Below, piece after piece: positions 13,646 through 25,400 of a stretch of DNA of 64,000 nucleotides. The position numbers and the translations under genes are program-made. Position 1 is the stretch's first letter. The number at the start of each line of letters is the position of its first letter. The notes under the pieces were generated by a model. That model made no database searches. It saw only the letters and a program-made list of their open reading frames with translations, and was not told the DNA's origin. The DNA comes from Lanius collurio (taxonomy: Eukaryota; Chordata; Aves; Passeriformes; Laniidae), in assembly GCA_020086605.1 (NCBI GenBank), contig JACBWW010000003.1, positions 7,522,287-7,586,286 of the forward strand, written 5' to 3'.

Positions 13646-16600
13646 AAGTTGTTTTTAAATGAAATAAAGTGTAGTAACTTTCAGCAGGCTCAGCCTGTGA
13701 TCCTTACTGACCCAAGATGTAGCATAGAACTAAACTTGGTCTTTTTTTTTAGTTTAGTTCAATAGAAGTAAGTACTGGACCAGATGAGGTTTTTCAGTTT
13801 TTACTGTATTTTTAGTACTAAGTTTCATTGTAAGGAAAATTACGCCACAGCAGACCCCTTATTCTGCTTCTTCGGTATAGAAATGTACTCAGTTCATCAG
13901 TTAAATGCAAATACCCTCACAACTTTTATTCTAGTCTGGTAGGAGCTTTATGTGCTGTAAAATGTCTAATGAAATAAGTGAGGGAGGGAAGTCAAAGGAG
14001 AGCTTAGTCAAATGTTATGCTTAGCAGGTGGTTTCTCACTTGTGAGGTGGTTTAGTCTGCAGCTTGGTTAGCCCATAGAACAAACTGAATTTCTTGTGTA
14101 CAAAAGTATAATTCCTTCAGTTATGCTGCAGCTAGAAAGAAAATTTGCCTTTGGGTGGAAGTTTTTTTCCCTGGAAGTGATAAGCTTTGGCAAGGAGGGA
14201 GGTAGGGTAGAGCAAGCTGTAATGGAAGTGATCTCTTGGCTAAGTGCAGTAGGAATGTTAAACTCATGTGAATGAGTTTAATGAGACACTTGGGCACTTC
14301 TCTCTGCATTCAGTCTTCTAGAAAATGGGGAAAATGTTTGTGTAAAGGTTAAATCCACCAGCACATCTGTTCTGGTTGTGTTCAGAGGTATGACCAAGTG
14401 TTTGTTTCACAATTACATTGCATGACATCCATTTCAAACAGAAATATTTGTCCAAAATTGATTCCCAACTGTTTGACAAGCATCAGACAAACCCAGTAAT
14501 TAGGTCTGTTAATTTGAAATGTCTGATGGCATGTTGCCTTCTAACCATATTAGTGAAGTTAGGCTAAGAGCCATTTTTTGTCTGCAGTGTCTTAGGATAA
14601 TGAGGATGAATCAAGCTTTTGCAGTTCAGATTTAACAATGCAGACATAATTCTTTCCCCTCTGTCTCCTCAGACACTTCTGTAGTGAAGCCTAATGGCTG
14701 TGGGCACTCTATTCTGCTGTGGGCTGTGCTGCAGTGAAAGTCCAAACCAGTAGTTGGATTGTTGGGAAATTGTCTCAGCCCAGAGTTGGAACCCAGATAT
14801 CCTCAGCTGCAGCTTGTATGGAGTGATGATGGATGTGTCTGGCCTTTTATTCTTTCAAGTGCCTGATATTACCACGAGTGTCATTAGAAGCCACATGTTT
14901 CAAAACAGTGGTCTCAGTCTCTTAAATAATGCAAGGCAACTATCACTAACACATTTGCCTTACTGCTGTAGCTTACCAGAGATCTTGAAATCTCAGCTGT
15001 GACAAAGTTGATTAATTTCTAGGTGTTACCTTTTGTTGCTCAAGTGACTAAGAACAAGTGAATCAATACAAAAAGTCAGATGTTTTAGTTAATATTTTAT
15101 TGTCAGCATTTCAGTAAACATACTGAAACAAACTTAACTCAGAATTGAGGACTATAGTGCATTGCATTTAACTATTTATAAATTGACATCTTATAGATGA
15201 TCTAAAAAGCAGAAAAGGGAGAATACAGATTTTTTTTCATGTAGTAAAAAGCAGTGTTTTATATATATAAATGACTTAAGCTAAAATGAAGAGTTGATTT
15301 AAAAGATCAGTGAGATAATTTGTATCTTCGTACTCTGAGAAGAAAGCTGAGTAAAAGGAATTAAGTATAATTGATCACAGTAGCCTGTTACAAAGTTGAT
15401 TAATGTACTTTTTGGCATTTATAACGAGTAAAGGATACTTAATTCTTAAGATTTTATACAAATATTTAAGGTACTGTTATGTATTATTATGATCAATATT
15501 TGTAATATGCTATGACTGTTGATTTAAGCCTCTCGAGAACCTCTTGAGAACTTCTGTTGAGTTAGTGAATGGATTTCAGCTTTTATCAGCTTCATCTTCC
15601 TCATTTATTTTACAGCATTTGTAGAGGGAGCAGCAGTAGGAATGTGAGAGGAATTACAAGTATCTGCAAGAAAGCAAGACTGGAAAGGAGTAGGAGGACA
15701 AGAAAAACTTGTAATCTTTTTAAAACTCTTAGCTTAAGAACCTCTTTCCAGGTTGTCCTCTGTATGGAAGACTACAGCCTGCTGCGCACACAAGGGGGGA
15801 CTATCATAGAGCAGCTCTTCCAGGTGACCCATGAGAAGGGTATTTGTATCCAAATTGGAAATTGTACTTTGAATAGAACAAATTTCCGTGGTCCTGAGAG
15901 GAGTTGTTGTTTGAAGCATTGGGCTGAGAGGTCCTAGGAAATTAGAAGCTTAGGGAAAAGAGTTATTTTGATTCTCAAGAAATGGGATAAACTCTCAATG
16001 TCTAATCAAATACAAAGGCCACAGTAGTTTTGAAAATACTCATATGTGACCTAACTTATTAGAGGCAATGAAGGATTGGATTTATTACTATCTCAGTGTG
16101 AGCACCTTTGGACTTTCTCTTTGGCTTCTGCAACAGACTGTTATGAATTTTTTGTCCGTCTTTATTCCTCATTTGGGAAGTCACTGTGTGTGCAGGGAAC
16201 AAATGGCTCTGTTCACTGTGACCAACGTGCCCAGGGAACGTTGTGCCAGCAGCAGGCTCAGAGCACCATGTGGTGAGGGGAAGTGGAGAGGTGGCATTGC
16301 CTTTGGGAGTGGTCTTTGGCCCCGCCTGGAGTGCCACATCCCTGCTCCGGTCTGGCTCCCTCCTGCTGCTTTTGGGCTAATGTGAGGAGGTGCTTTTCTT
16401 GTACTCTCATTTGTGCAGCTCTCGAGGATTGTATTCACTTACATATAAATAGAAGATACTTCCATAGCCCTCTAGTTAATGCCTATGGCAATGGATTCTG
16501 CTGTATTTCATTTTACGAATATTAATTAAAAAATGCCTAAGATCTCTTCCTTCTTGGGCAGCTTTCTCTTGTACAAGCTATATGCTGCAGGCTGAGTACT

Positions 16601-16899
16601 CTATTTTAAGAAAGAGCTTCATTTTCCAAAGAAAAACCACTTTAAAAAATAGTAGCTATACATAGCATTTACAATAGATTTTAATAGAAGTCTAGATATT
16701 TGTTTTTAAATGAAAAAGTAAGCATATATTTATATCATTCATTAATTCTGGATGTCCGTAGGACATTATTAAAGTGATCTGTCTCTCTAAATGCATGGGA
16801 AGTCTTTGATTAGTTAGCAAAAATATTATCAGTATCTCTCTTATGTGTTTTTATATATTAGAGAGAAGATATATGCATGAAGAAAATTTAGAGGCAAAC

Positions 16900-17250
16900 T
16901 TAAATGTGTGCTTTCACTACTGAAATAAAGCCTCCAGAAAGATTTATACTTTATAGCTCACTGCGTATGCATTGGGAGAAGCCACTTTCGTGGCACAATT
17001 ACCCTTCTTTGTTGCTTACCAATACCCGTATTCAGTAACACAAAGAACAACTGTTGCAAAAAATATTAGCATGCAGATGCTCTGCTGTTATGTTAATGCA
17101 TTTAATTAAATACAATAGCTCTTTTGTTTGCTTTTCTTTCTGCCCTTGAATAGATTTGTATTATGGTATAGGATCTAGGCTTAGAGTTGCTGTTTAAAAT
17201 GTTTTTGCAGTTTCAGAATGTGTACCATATCCAAGTTAGTTACTTTGCTT
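16900..17250. promoter_or_regulatory. Possible conserved non-coding element upstream of the MBP exon
   Basis: This AT-rich stretch about 2 kb upstream of the MBP exon contains clustered SOX-like and homeodomain-like words: ACAAAGAACAAC near 17,040, ATTAGCATGC near 17,066, TTAATGCATTTAATTAA near 17,093 and CTTTTGTTTG near 17,120. Mammalian MBP is known to be driven by several upstream modules with SOX10 sites. The assignment here rests only on motif words and position, with no alignment behind it. Confidence 0.2.
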
Positions 17251-18399
17251 TTGTTCTATTAAGAAAATTGTTTAGGTATGTTAAGGGTTTCTAATAAGTT
17301 TGAGAGTATTTTTTCAGGAAAACTCAAATCCCAAAGTTGCCAGCGAGTATTTTCCTCACTAATGAGGTCTTCAGTGACAGTTAGTCACTGGTTAAATAAT
17401 TGTATTCCTGAGAGACACTTCCAAATGTTTTAACCAAAGAAATTTTTCTTGAAGTTTCCTGACATTTTAAAGGTAGTTTTCACAAAAGAAATAAAAAAAA
17501 AAATGCACAACAAAACTGCACTTTATGTTTTTATATGAAAAACTGTGGCAGGCTGGTTACAACCAGTTGTGACCTACACACAGGTTTTGCAGAAGCACAT
17601 CATTACTGTCTTGTGTTGTTATTCATAAAATTATTTCAGAATTATTCTCAGCTTGAGGAAAGGTTACTTAAGTGCCCTGTGGGTGGGTGAAGCCCTAGAA
17701 ATGACTGTGTCAAGTCTAAAGTTGCTCTTCTGAATCAGCGAAGTGCTTGAGCTCAGAGTACTTAAAAAACACAGCAGTATTTGCCAGATCCTCTCCCTCC
17801 CAGGGCAAAAAGGACCAAATCAATTGAAGATGTAACAGGGTAGTTAGGAGACCCTAAAGGTAACACATGACTAACTTATTTCTGAAATTCTGAGCCCCCT
17901 TAACTCCAAAAGACATTTCTGACACAGAGTGAGTGTGTGGGAGGTGTCTGTGCTGTTGCTCCTCAGGCAATGACCTACTAATACTCTTTTGGTGTTCCTT
18001 GGAGATAAGTCATACTCCTTAGTGGGTGCAGTTTCCTTTCGAACAGTAGGAATTGTGGTATAGATCATAGAAACCTCCATAAATCTTTTTGTCATTGATA
18101 GAAGGAGCTACTGTAGGTGAAGGGCTAACTGTGCTGCAGCTGATGCTTCCTAGATACATTACTTAGAGCATCAGAACACAACTGTGGAGAAGGCTGAAGG
18201 CATTTCACTTACCACAGGGGTCTGTCTTGGCACCTTTTTTGGCTAAAAAAAAGTTTGTCAGTTGCTGATAATTGTTTTTGTCACTTCTCACAAGCACTAA
18301 ATGCAAATTGGACAGTTTTGCTTTAGGCCTTCAGCATCAGTGCTAGGACATTGTACTTGGAGTGCCAGGATCATCATAGATGGAGAAAAACTGTCATGA

Positions 18400-19312
18400 G
18401 AGGCCAAGCAGAAATTGCAGTTCGGTGCTCGCTGTCTTTTTTGAAGTGAGGACAATTTCAATAGTGGGGAAAAAGAACGCCTCCCCTCATTATGTGTGTT
18501 TGATCTATATTGAAGTTACAGCAAGGGATTCCAAATGAGGCCAAAAGCTCTGGCATCGTGGAGAGGGAATGTGCACTTGTAAAGGCACAGATCTGCAATG
18601 TCACTGTAATTATTTATTTTTGCCCCCTGTTATGGACAAAGACGGCATAGTCAGAGTTGCAGTTCTCAAGGGAAAGTACAAGAATTCTGATTACTCACTG
18701 AAAGCCTCCATATCAACAAAACTTCCATGTAAATAAAGTTAGTTTCAGTTATGCTTCAAGTAATCTATCTATTTATAAATGTGTTAAATTAAAAAAAAAA
18801 AAAAGAAAAAAAAGTCCCACAGCAAAAAATTACCTAGAATTACTGCAAATTTGTGTGAGAACATCATTCTGGTTTCAGTTCCAAGATAACTTAATGTTCT
18901 TTAAGGCTGGAAGAGAACATAGTTTCATTACAACTGCACATATTACGGGTTTTGTATGAAATGAGCATCTCAAGGCAAGGGAAAGAAAGCAGCTTTGTTC
19001 CAGGGCTGTTTTTCACAGGCCTGTATTCATATCTCATCCTTGTTGTTTGCAGGAGAGGCAGATGTGAACCAGAACAATGGGACCTCCACGAAGAGCCCAG
19101 CGGTGACAGACTCCAAAGGCACAGCAGACCCGAAGAATGCCTGGCCCGAGGCCAACCCAGCTGACAGGACTGGTCGCCCCCACTTGATCCGCCTCTTTTC
19201 CCGAGATGCCCCAGGAAGAGAAGACAACACCTTCAAAGATCGGCCCTCAGAGTCAGACGAGCTACAGACCATCCAAGAGGACAGTGCAGCAGCTTCAGAG
19301 AATTCGGATTTG
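18400..19312 (+). promoter_or_regulatory. MBP: Probable region of the classical MBP promoter
   Basis: In mammals the classical (oligodendrocyte) MBP transcript starts a short distance upstream of the MBP start codon, within or beside the Golli exon. By position this interval should hold the bird counterpart. I see SOX-like words GACAAAG (18,635-18,641) and AACAATGG (19,073-19,080), the second inside Golli coding sequence, but no clear TATA box. The start site cannot be placed from the sequence alone. Confidence 0.35.
18791..18812. repeat. A-rich run (A14-G-A8)
   Basis: Two A runs split by one G, about 240 bases upstream of the Golli/MBP exon acceptor. No retroposon was recognised beside it. 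Confidence 0.85.
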
Positions 19313-19483
19313 ATGGCTTCGCAAAAACGCTCCTCTTTCCGGCACGGATCAAAAATGGCATCTGCGAGCACTATAGACCATGCCAGACATGGATCCCCAC
19401 GGCACAGAGACTCGGGTCTACTTGACTCGCTGGGCAGATTCTTTGGAGGTGAAAGACACGTTCCCCGGCGGGGCTCTGGCAAG
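19053..19483 (+). CDS. MBP: Golli-MBP exon containing MBP coding exon 1
   Basis: The acceptor is TTTGCAG before 19,053 and the donor is AAG|gtgagc after 19,483. The exon is 431 bases, entering in phase 1 (two bases finish a Gly codon) and leaving in phase 0. The first 86 codons are Golli sequence, starting [11 protein letters not shown] and including the highly conserved [20 protein letters not shown] segment and [13 protein letters not shown]. The ATG at 19,313-19,315 then opens classical MBP in the same frame: [45 protein letters not shown]. If the intron is retained, translation would add five residues (VSSEE) and stop at 19,499-19,501. Confidence 0.97.
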
Positions 19484-22400
19484 GTGAGCTCTGAGGAATA
19501 GAGAACTGCAAGGCCACAGCAAAATACAGTACAATTAAAGAGGAGGGGTGGGTCTGAAAGAAAGGTCTCACTGCTATAATGCAAGAGTTGACCTAGCCAG
19601 CGGGATGGTACTTGTAATATAATGCTTGGCTTTAAACTGAAAACAGCAGTGACAAAAAAAAGCAAAGAGGAGCTACTCTGGGTGGTAATGAGGAGTATTA
19701 GAAATCCAGGGGGCTCTAAATACCTTACCAAGAGGAATTTTTATGAGCATTTCATGTAGGATGTTGTATGCATTTGTATGCTGTGCCTGACTTCAGAGAA
19801 ACTTTAGAGAAACTTCAGTCTGCTTTTGTGTGTTGTTCTTAAATATTTGCATAAGGGACCTGGATGAGAGCACTAAATGCAAGACAATCTCTACATATCT
19901 TGGCACTAAACAAACTTGGAAATAAATGTAAGAAAAGGAATTGTGGCCAAATTCTCAGTGTGCTTGTGCAAGAGTAAGTTTAAGGTCAGTTGACAGCATT
20001 GCCAGGGAGATGGCTTGACAGATACTATCCTGAATCCCAGGTGTACAAAATAGTCCAGCTGCATGGTTCTGATAAGAAGTTGAGATTTGTTCCAAGCATT
20101 TCATATTAGAAATTGTATAACAAACCATGTCCACACTATGAATTCAGAAACAAGGTATCAGTGAAAGGCTGATTGAATTCTTCCCTTTTCCAGGATTAAT
20201 CTGCCTCTTCTGATAAATTATGCAGCTGGCATATTAGCTCACTATTATTCAAGTGGCAAAGTTTAAGATATTTTTGCTGTACCCTTTGCCATGTAAATGA
20301 TAAGTGGACTCTTGTGTTTGTGTGTCCACACACTACATAAGCATTCGCATGGAACTGCTGTTGGGCTGTAAAACCTTTCTTTTTGCTGAATTTATTGTAG
20401 TTGCTCAAGTTGTGTATTGCAAAAAGCAGTATTCATAGTTGCTGGCTGGGCCCAAATTTTTGGATTACCTTTGACGTCTGTTCAGTGTTCCAGGCTGTGA
20501 TCTGTGCCATCTCTCTGTGCTGCACTGGGACAGGCCATGAGCTGCCCTGTGGTGTAAAACTCATCTGTGGTGGTCCCACAGCTGTGGCTGTCAGTGTCCA
20601 TCACAGCTCCACACCTGGAAGCACAATGTATAATAGCCCTTCCTGAAGAGTCGTTGTAATGTAGAGACCACTGGATGAAAAATACTCTAGAAACTTAAAA
20701 CCAGAAGCTTCTCAGGCAGTAGAAAGCAAGCTGGGTGTTTTGTTCTTTTAATTTGTCACATTTACAAACTGGGGCCTGTAATGCTGTTGAAAAAGATTTA
20801 GCAGCTAGGCAGTTCTTTCTGTAGTAGTGTGCCTGTGTGTAATGTTCATAAATGCAACAAGCAGTTGCTGTGAGCACGAAGAGAACCTTTTTTCTTACTG
20901 TTACTGCAAATAGCAGAGACTGTTCCCAGCTGCTCTTTTCTGGAACCTGGTTGGCTAGCTCAACTCTTGCTGTGTTGTTCATGTACTCTGTTACTCAATG
21001 AAAAATAGTGTATGAAATGTTCTTTGTACACCAAGGAAATGATACCAAAAAGTTAGATTCTGCATACAGAATATACAGAGGTATGTGCATTCCTGCTTGG
21101 CAATAAATCAAACCAGTCAACTCAGTTTTTAGGAGTAATGACAAAAATGTCTGCAAGCTGTACAAATTCTGTATTTTATCTTTTGGCGTGAATGCAATTG
21201 CATTGATTCTCTATAGATTTCTATGTAATTATGTATGAGAGGACAGGACATCATCTCTTTTATCTCTGCTCTTCAGTAAACTGCTATTCTGAAGAAGTTA
21301 AATGTCTGCAAAACAGTACAGAATTATGGACAAATCTGACACTCTTTTTACCTAGCAGAAGTAAGTGTTTGGGTTTTTTTCCCTTAAGAATGACTACTCA
21401 TAGTGTTAAAGAGTCCCAATTTGCAGATCTGAGCTGGAAGCACAGAGAAGTTGAATTATTTTGGCAAAAGTCAGTCACAGTACGACTTCCCATGCCAAAG
21501 GATCTCTGGCACTCTTCCACACAATGATAATATTGATTTATGTCCTAAGAAACATTCCTAGGAAGCTCTCTTGTTGAAGGGCTTCAGTGTGGAAAGTATT
21601 GAGCAAGTGGCACAGACAGTCATTTCAGCTATTATTTATTTTGCCTCTGAAACAATGCCTTTTGGTTTCTTGTATCAAGAAAGGCTTGTGGTGTCATTTA
21701 TTCAAGAGTAGACAGAGGAAATCTGGATGGTTAATTTGTGCTTAAACCCTAAATAGTTGCTGCCATTTGCTGAATTTTGTAGAGTGTCACTGATAGATGG
21801 TGAAGGTGTTCATGAACAAGCCAAAATAGAATGAAGTCCCTTGGCAGTTTTCCAGACTCCACTGAGTAAACAGGTCTTTGGTAAATAAGATACCACTAAA
21901 AGCACTTTAAAGGATGAATTTCAAAGGCTTGAAAAGGAAAAGTTCCTAGAGCTGCACTGTTTATTTGCTTGCACTTTTTTCTTTATTTATTTTGAAGCAT
22001 TTCTAAGCAATTCTGCAGCTTCCTTTCTTGCAGTCTTCCTTTTTCAACCAGCCCATGCATCAGTGGGAGCATCTCAACTACCCACACCAGCAAGCAGTGG
22101 AATGCAAAGACAACACTTGCTCTTTGTACAGATTTAGGGCTGACATTCAAGCAAAACATATTATAAATTCTTTGTGGAGGCATTTTCTTCTTGCATCCAT
22201 AGCTAAGAAATACATTAGTGAATAATATTCACTATTGTGTCCAGAAAGGTGGAGTAGGAACAATGCTGGGCCTGTTTCATGCCCTCCTTTTCTCATGTGG
22301 AGCAGGTTCTCCCTTGCCCTGCAATTCTGAAGTTAAATTTAAAAGTGCATGGGAGTTCCATGGGAGTTGTTAAAAATAGAAATTCTGGAGTGTACAAAAA

Positions 22401-25400
22401 TACTCCTTTCTCCTCTAAGGAGCAGCAAGTGCATTTGCCATTTTTCCCCCAACCCCATCAAGATTATGGATAGCTGAAAGTCAATCAAAACCAGCTTGAA
22501 TTTTGTACTTTTAAAAGTTTTCCTTAAGGTGTAGAGTATTTGAAACAAAACTGTTGTTGTGCACAGCTCAAAGTTAATCGTATTAAAAAAGAATTAAAAA
22601 TGGTGACAGAAAGAAACTGTGGTGCAGACATTTTAAATACCATGCAAGAGAGAGTAGCATAACAATAAATTATTTCCTTTCTAATCTTTATAGCATATTG
22701 GTTGAAGCAAGTTTGTTAAAACAATCAAATGTTCTTTGTGCCTTCTAGATTTTAGCCTGTATTCAACTTCAGTATGTACTGACTGCTATTTTGTTTCTTT
22801 GATGCAGTTGTTTATGCTTTTGTAATCCTTTTGTTTATGATTTTTTTTTCTACTAAAGTTTGGATTGTGAAACAAGAACTTTTCTGTCCCAGTTTAACAT
22901 TTGCATTAACGTACTAAACTTTAAACTACACTTGTGACACAGATGCAGTGAACCAAAATATGTGAAAGACAGTAAACAATAGGTGAGGCAAGACTGAGTG
23001 GAAGGTTATATCAATTTCTCTTTTACATTTTGCTTCCATTTTGTGTGCAGTCTTGTGACATTCTCCTGTTGCCTGTATGAAGCCTTGCTTCTGTATTTCC
23101 TTCCCAATTTCTATGTGTTTGGGTGTAAGAAATATGGAAGGTAGAGATGGGGCTTCCTCATCCTACAGACAGATACAAGGCAGGAGCATCACTGGGCTGA
23201 AGTTCTTCTCAGCTTGAGCAGAATCAGGGTTTGGGATCAGCATTTCAGAATCAGCAGTTCCAAACCCACTCCTGAACTAAGCAGTTGCTAGAGCGGGGAT
23301 CCACAAAAATAGTTGCAATAACCATGCACAGGCAAAAAGTTCAGGAACCAGAGTTTTAAATAATGCCATGGAGGGATAAATTAATCAGAATATTTTTTTC
23401 TTTTTTTTTTGCACTTGAACTCTATTCGCATTTCCTGTGGAAGCTTTAATGTATACTACAACACCATGAAGAATTTGAAAAGTAGTTAAATCAGTGCTAG
23501 TCTGACTAGTATATGATGTGATTTAAGTAAATACTTACTGTGATTTTAATTTCCAAGTCTTAGTTTTCAGGGAGTGGTATTGCTTGTGATAACATTGTTT
23601 TGTAAAACCCACTGTCCAAGCAGTATGCTTGTAAAAAAAAAATTATACAGTTTATGGTGGTTGTAACAATAATTTTGTTTTAAACTTTTGCTTTTTATGT
23701 GCTTTATGTATTCATTAAACTGTTTACATCACAAAAACCAGTGTACTAATTATTTAATTTGTTTTAAATGCTTTAATCCATTAACAGAAGTTGCAACAAA
23801 CTACTACTTACACGTGACAGGTTTTTAGTTCACTAAGAGGCTGCGTGTCCTGCAAAATTCAGTGAGAACAGTGCATGGGACACAAGGGAATAGAGGTTGT
23901 CTTCTGGAAGGAGAGGCTTTGAATAACCAAAGCTCCTGAATCTGATGTTCTCAATGACAATGGGAATTGAATCTGGCCTCTCGTTTGTAGCAGCAGTAAT
24001 GAATGGGGAATACCCAAAAATGAATCAATGCACCAGAAGTGCCGGTGTGCAGCTCATTAAGATTGTGCAGAGGTAGAACATCAGAGTACTTTATAGCTGC
24101 CTGGGTTTAAAAATTCCACCTGTGCAAAACAAAATATCAAATGGTGAGTGCACACAGCATGGGAGAAGTGAAAGGCTTAGGAGCCAACATTTCATGGGAT
24201 TGATTTTGACATGTTCATTTAACACAGGTATGACCATATACATGTTATTTGTGCCTAATAATTAACACATTATTTAATGCACTGGAACTTGCATTTTCAT
24301 GGAAGTTACTGCTTGAAGCAATTATTACAAGCTACTAGCAGAATGTGGGAATTGGACTAAGTTAAATGCTCTGTAAGTGCTACTTAGAAGTGCAAGCACT
24401 AAATGTTGGTGAAGTATTAATGGTGCTTTGTGCTCACCTGACACCAGCTGCATCCAAGATTTGTTCAGAAATGGGACAAAGTATTCGGAGCTCACTGATT
24501 TGTATTTCAAGTTAAGAGATCATGACTGGGCAAAATGGTAATGTGCTTCTCTGCTTTAACTGTCTTTTATATGGTCATTTTTGCCTCTTAAATTCTGAAA
24601 TGTATTAGTAACATGTTCAGGCTAAAATACAAATTAATCAGCTGAAGCATTTGAAGGATCTCTGTTTGTAATCGCTCCACAGCAAAAGGTTTCCCCTTTT
24701 CATTAAACTTCAAACATGATCTTTCATTTCAGTCTTTACTTGACTATTTCTAGAATCTTCTAGCCACTAATATGATATAAAAATAATAGTAGTATGTTCA
24801 CTAAGTGGGAGCTGCAAAAGAGCTCCAGGGATTCTTTTGAGCACTTGGTGAAGTTCAAGGCTTGCTGGTGCCCTTTGGCTGGGCTTGAGCTGGATGGCAC
24901 AGCTTCTGGAGGGGCAGTCAGGGCAGTTTTGGCATCTTTTGGTGGGAACTGGCCTCTTCTGTTCTCAGCCATTCCTCTCTTGTTCACCTGCATGGCACCC
25001 CAGCCTAGCTGAGAGTAAGGTCTGGATTTAATTTTAATAACATATACCAGAGGGGGGTGTTTGTGCAAGGGGCCAGCAGGAACCCCAAAACTTACAGATG
25101 GTCAAATAGGTCTATGAAAAATTTAGCATGAAGCTTTTCTCTGCCTGAAAACAATTTAATATGTGGACTTCTCTGCAGATTAATCAGCATAGTAAGTAAG
25201 AAATTGCTTTATATTAAAATCTGCTATATTGGTTTTTCTATCACATTCCTTGCAAATGAAGAATTGCATTATCCTTAGCACTTTCCATCCTAGAATGCCA
25301 AAATAAATGACTGTTCTTCAGCTGTTTTCAGATTACACAATAGTAAATTCTGCCAAATAGAAAACTGGAGTAGAAGTGAATGTTTTTTTCCCCCCGACCT

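Larger units (their letters stand above)
1..19052 (+). other. MBP: Golli-MBP intron (3' part of a long intron)
   Basis: No coding exon was recognised in these 19 kb. The sequence ends in a normal acceptor (pyrimidine-rich tract, then TTTGCAG at about 19,046-19,052) leading into the Golli/MBP exon. All open frames are short and have no recognisable domain. The stretch contains one CR1 fragment (12,144-12,461), a 24-base T run (3,841-3,864), a short perfect hairpin (13,622-13,645) and an A-rich run (18,791-18,812). Moderately GC-rich patches at about 4,850-5,250, 5,840-6,150 and 9,360-9,900 match nothing I know. In mammals the upstream Golli exons and several MBP enhancers lie in the equivalent interval; I could not identify the Golli start exon here, so it probably lies left of the window. 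Confidence 0.75.

Noticed and set aside
19027..19731. 234-codon - strand open frame
   Set aside because: It is the antisense shadow of the Golli/MBP exon and its flanks. The + strand match to MBP is decisive and no independent domain is visible.
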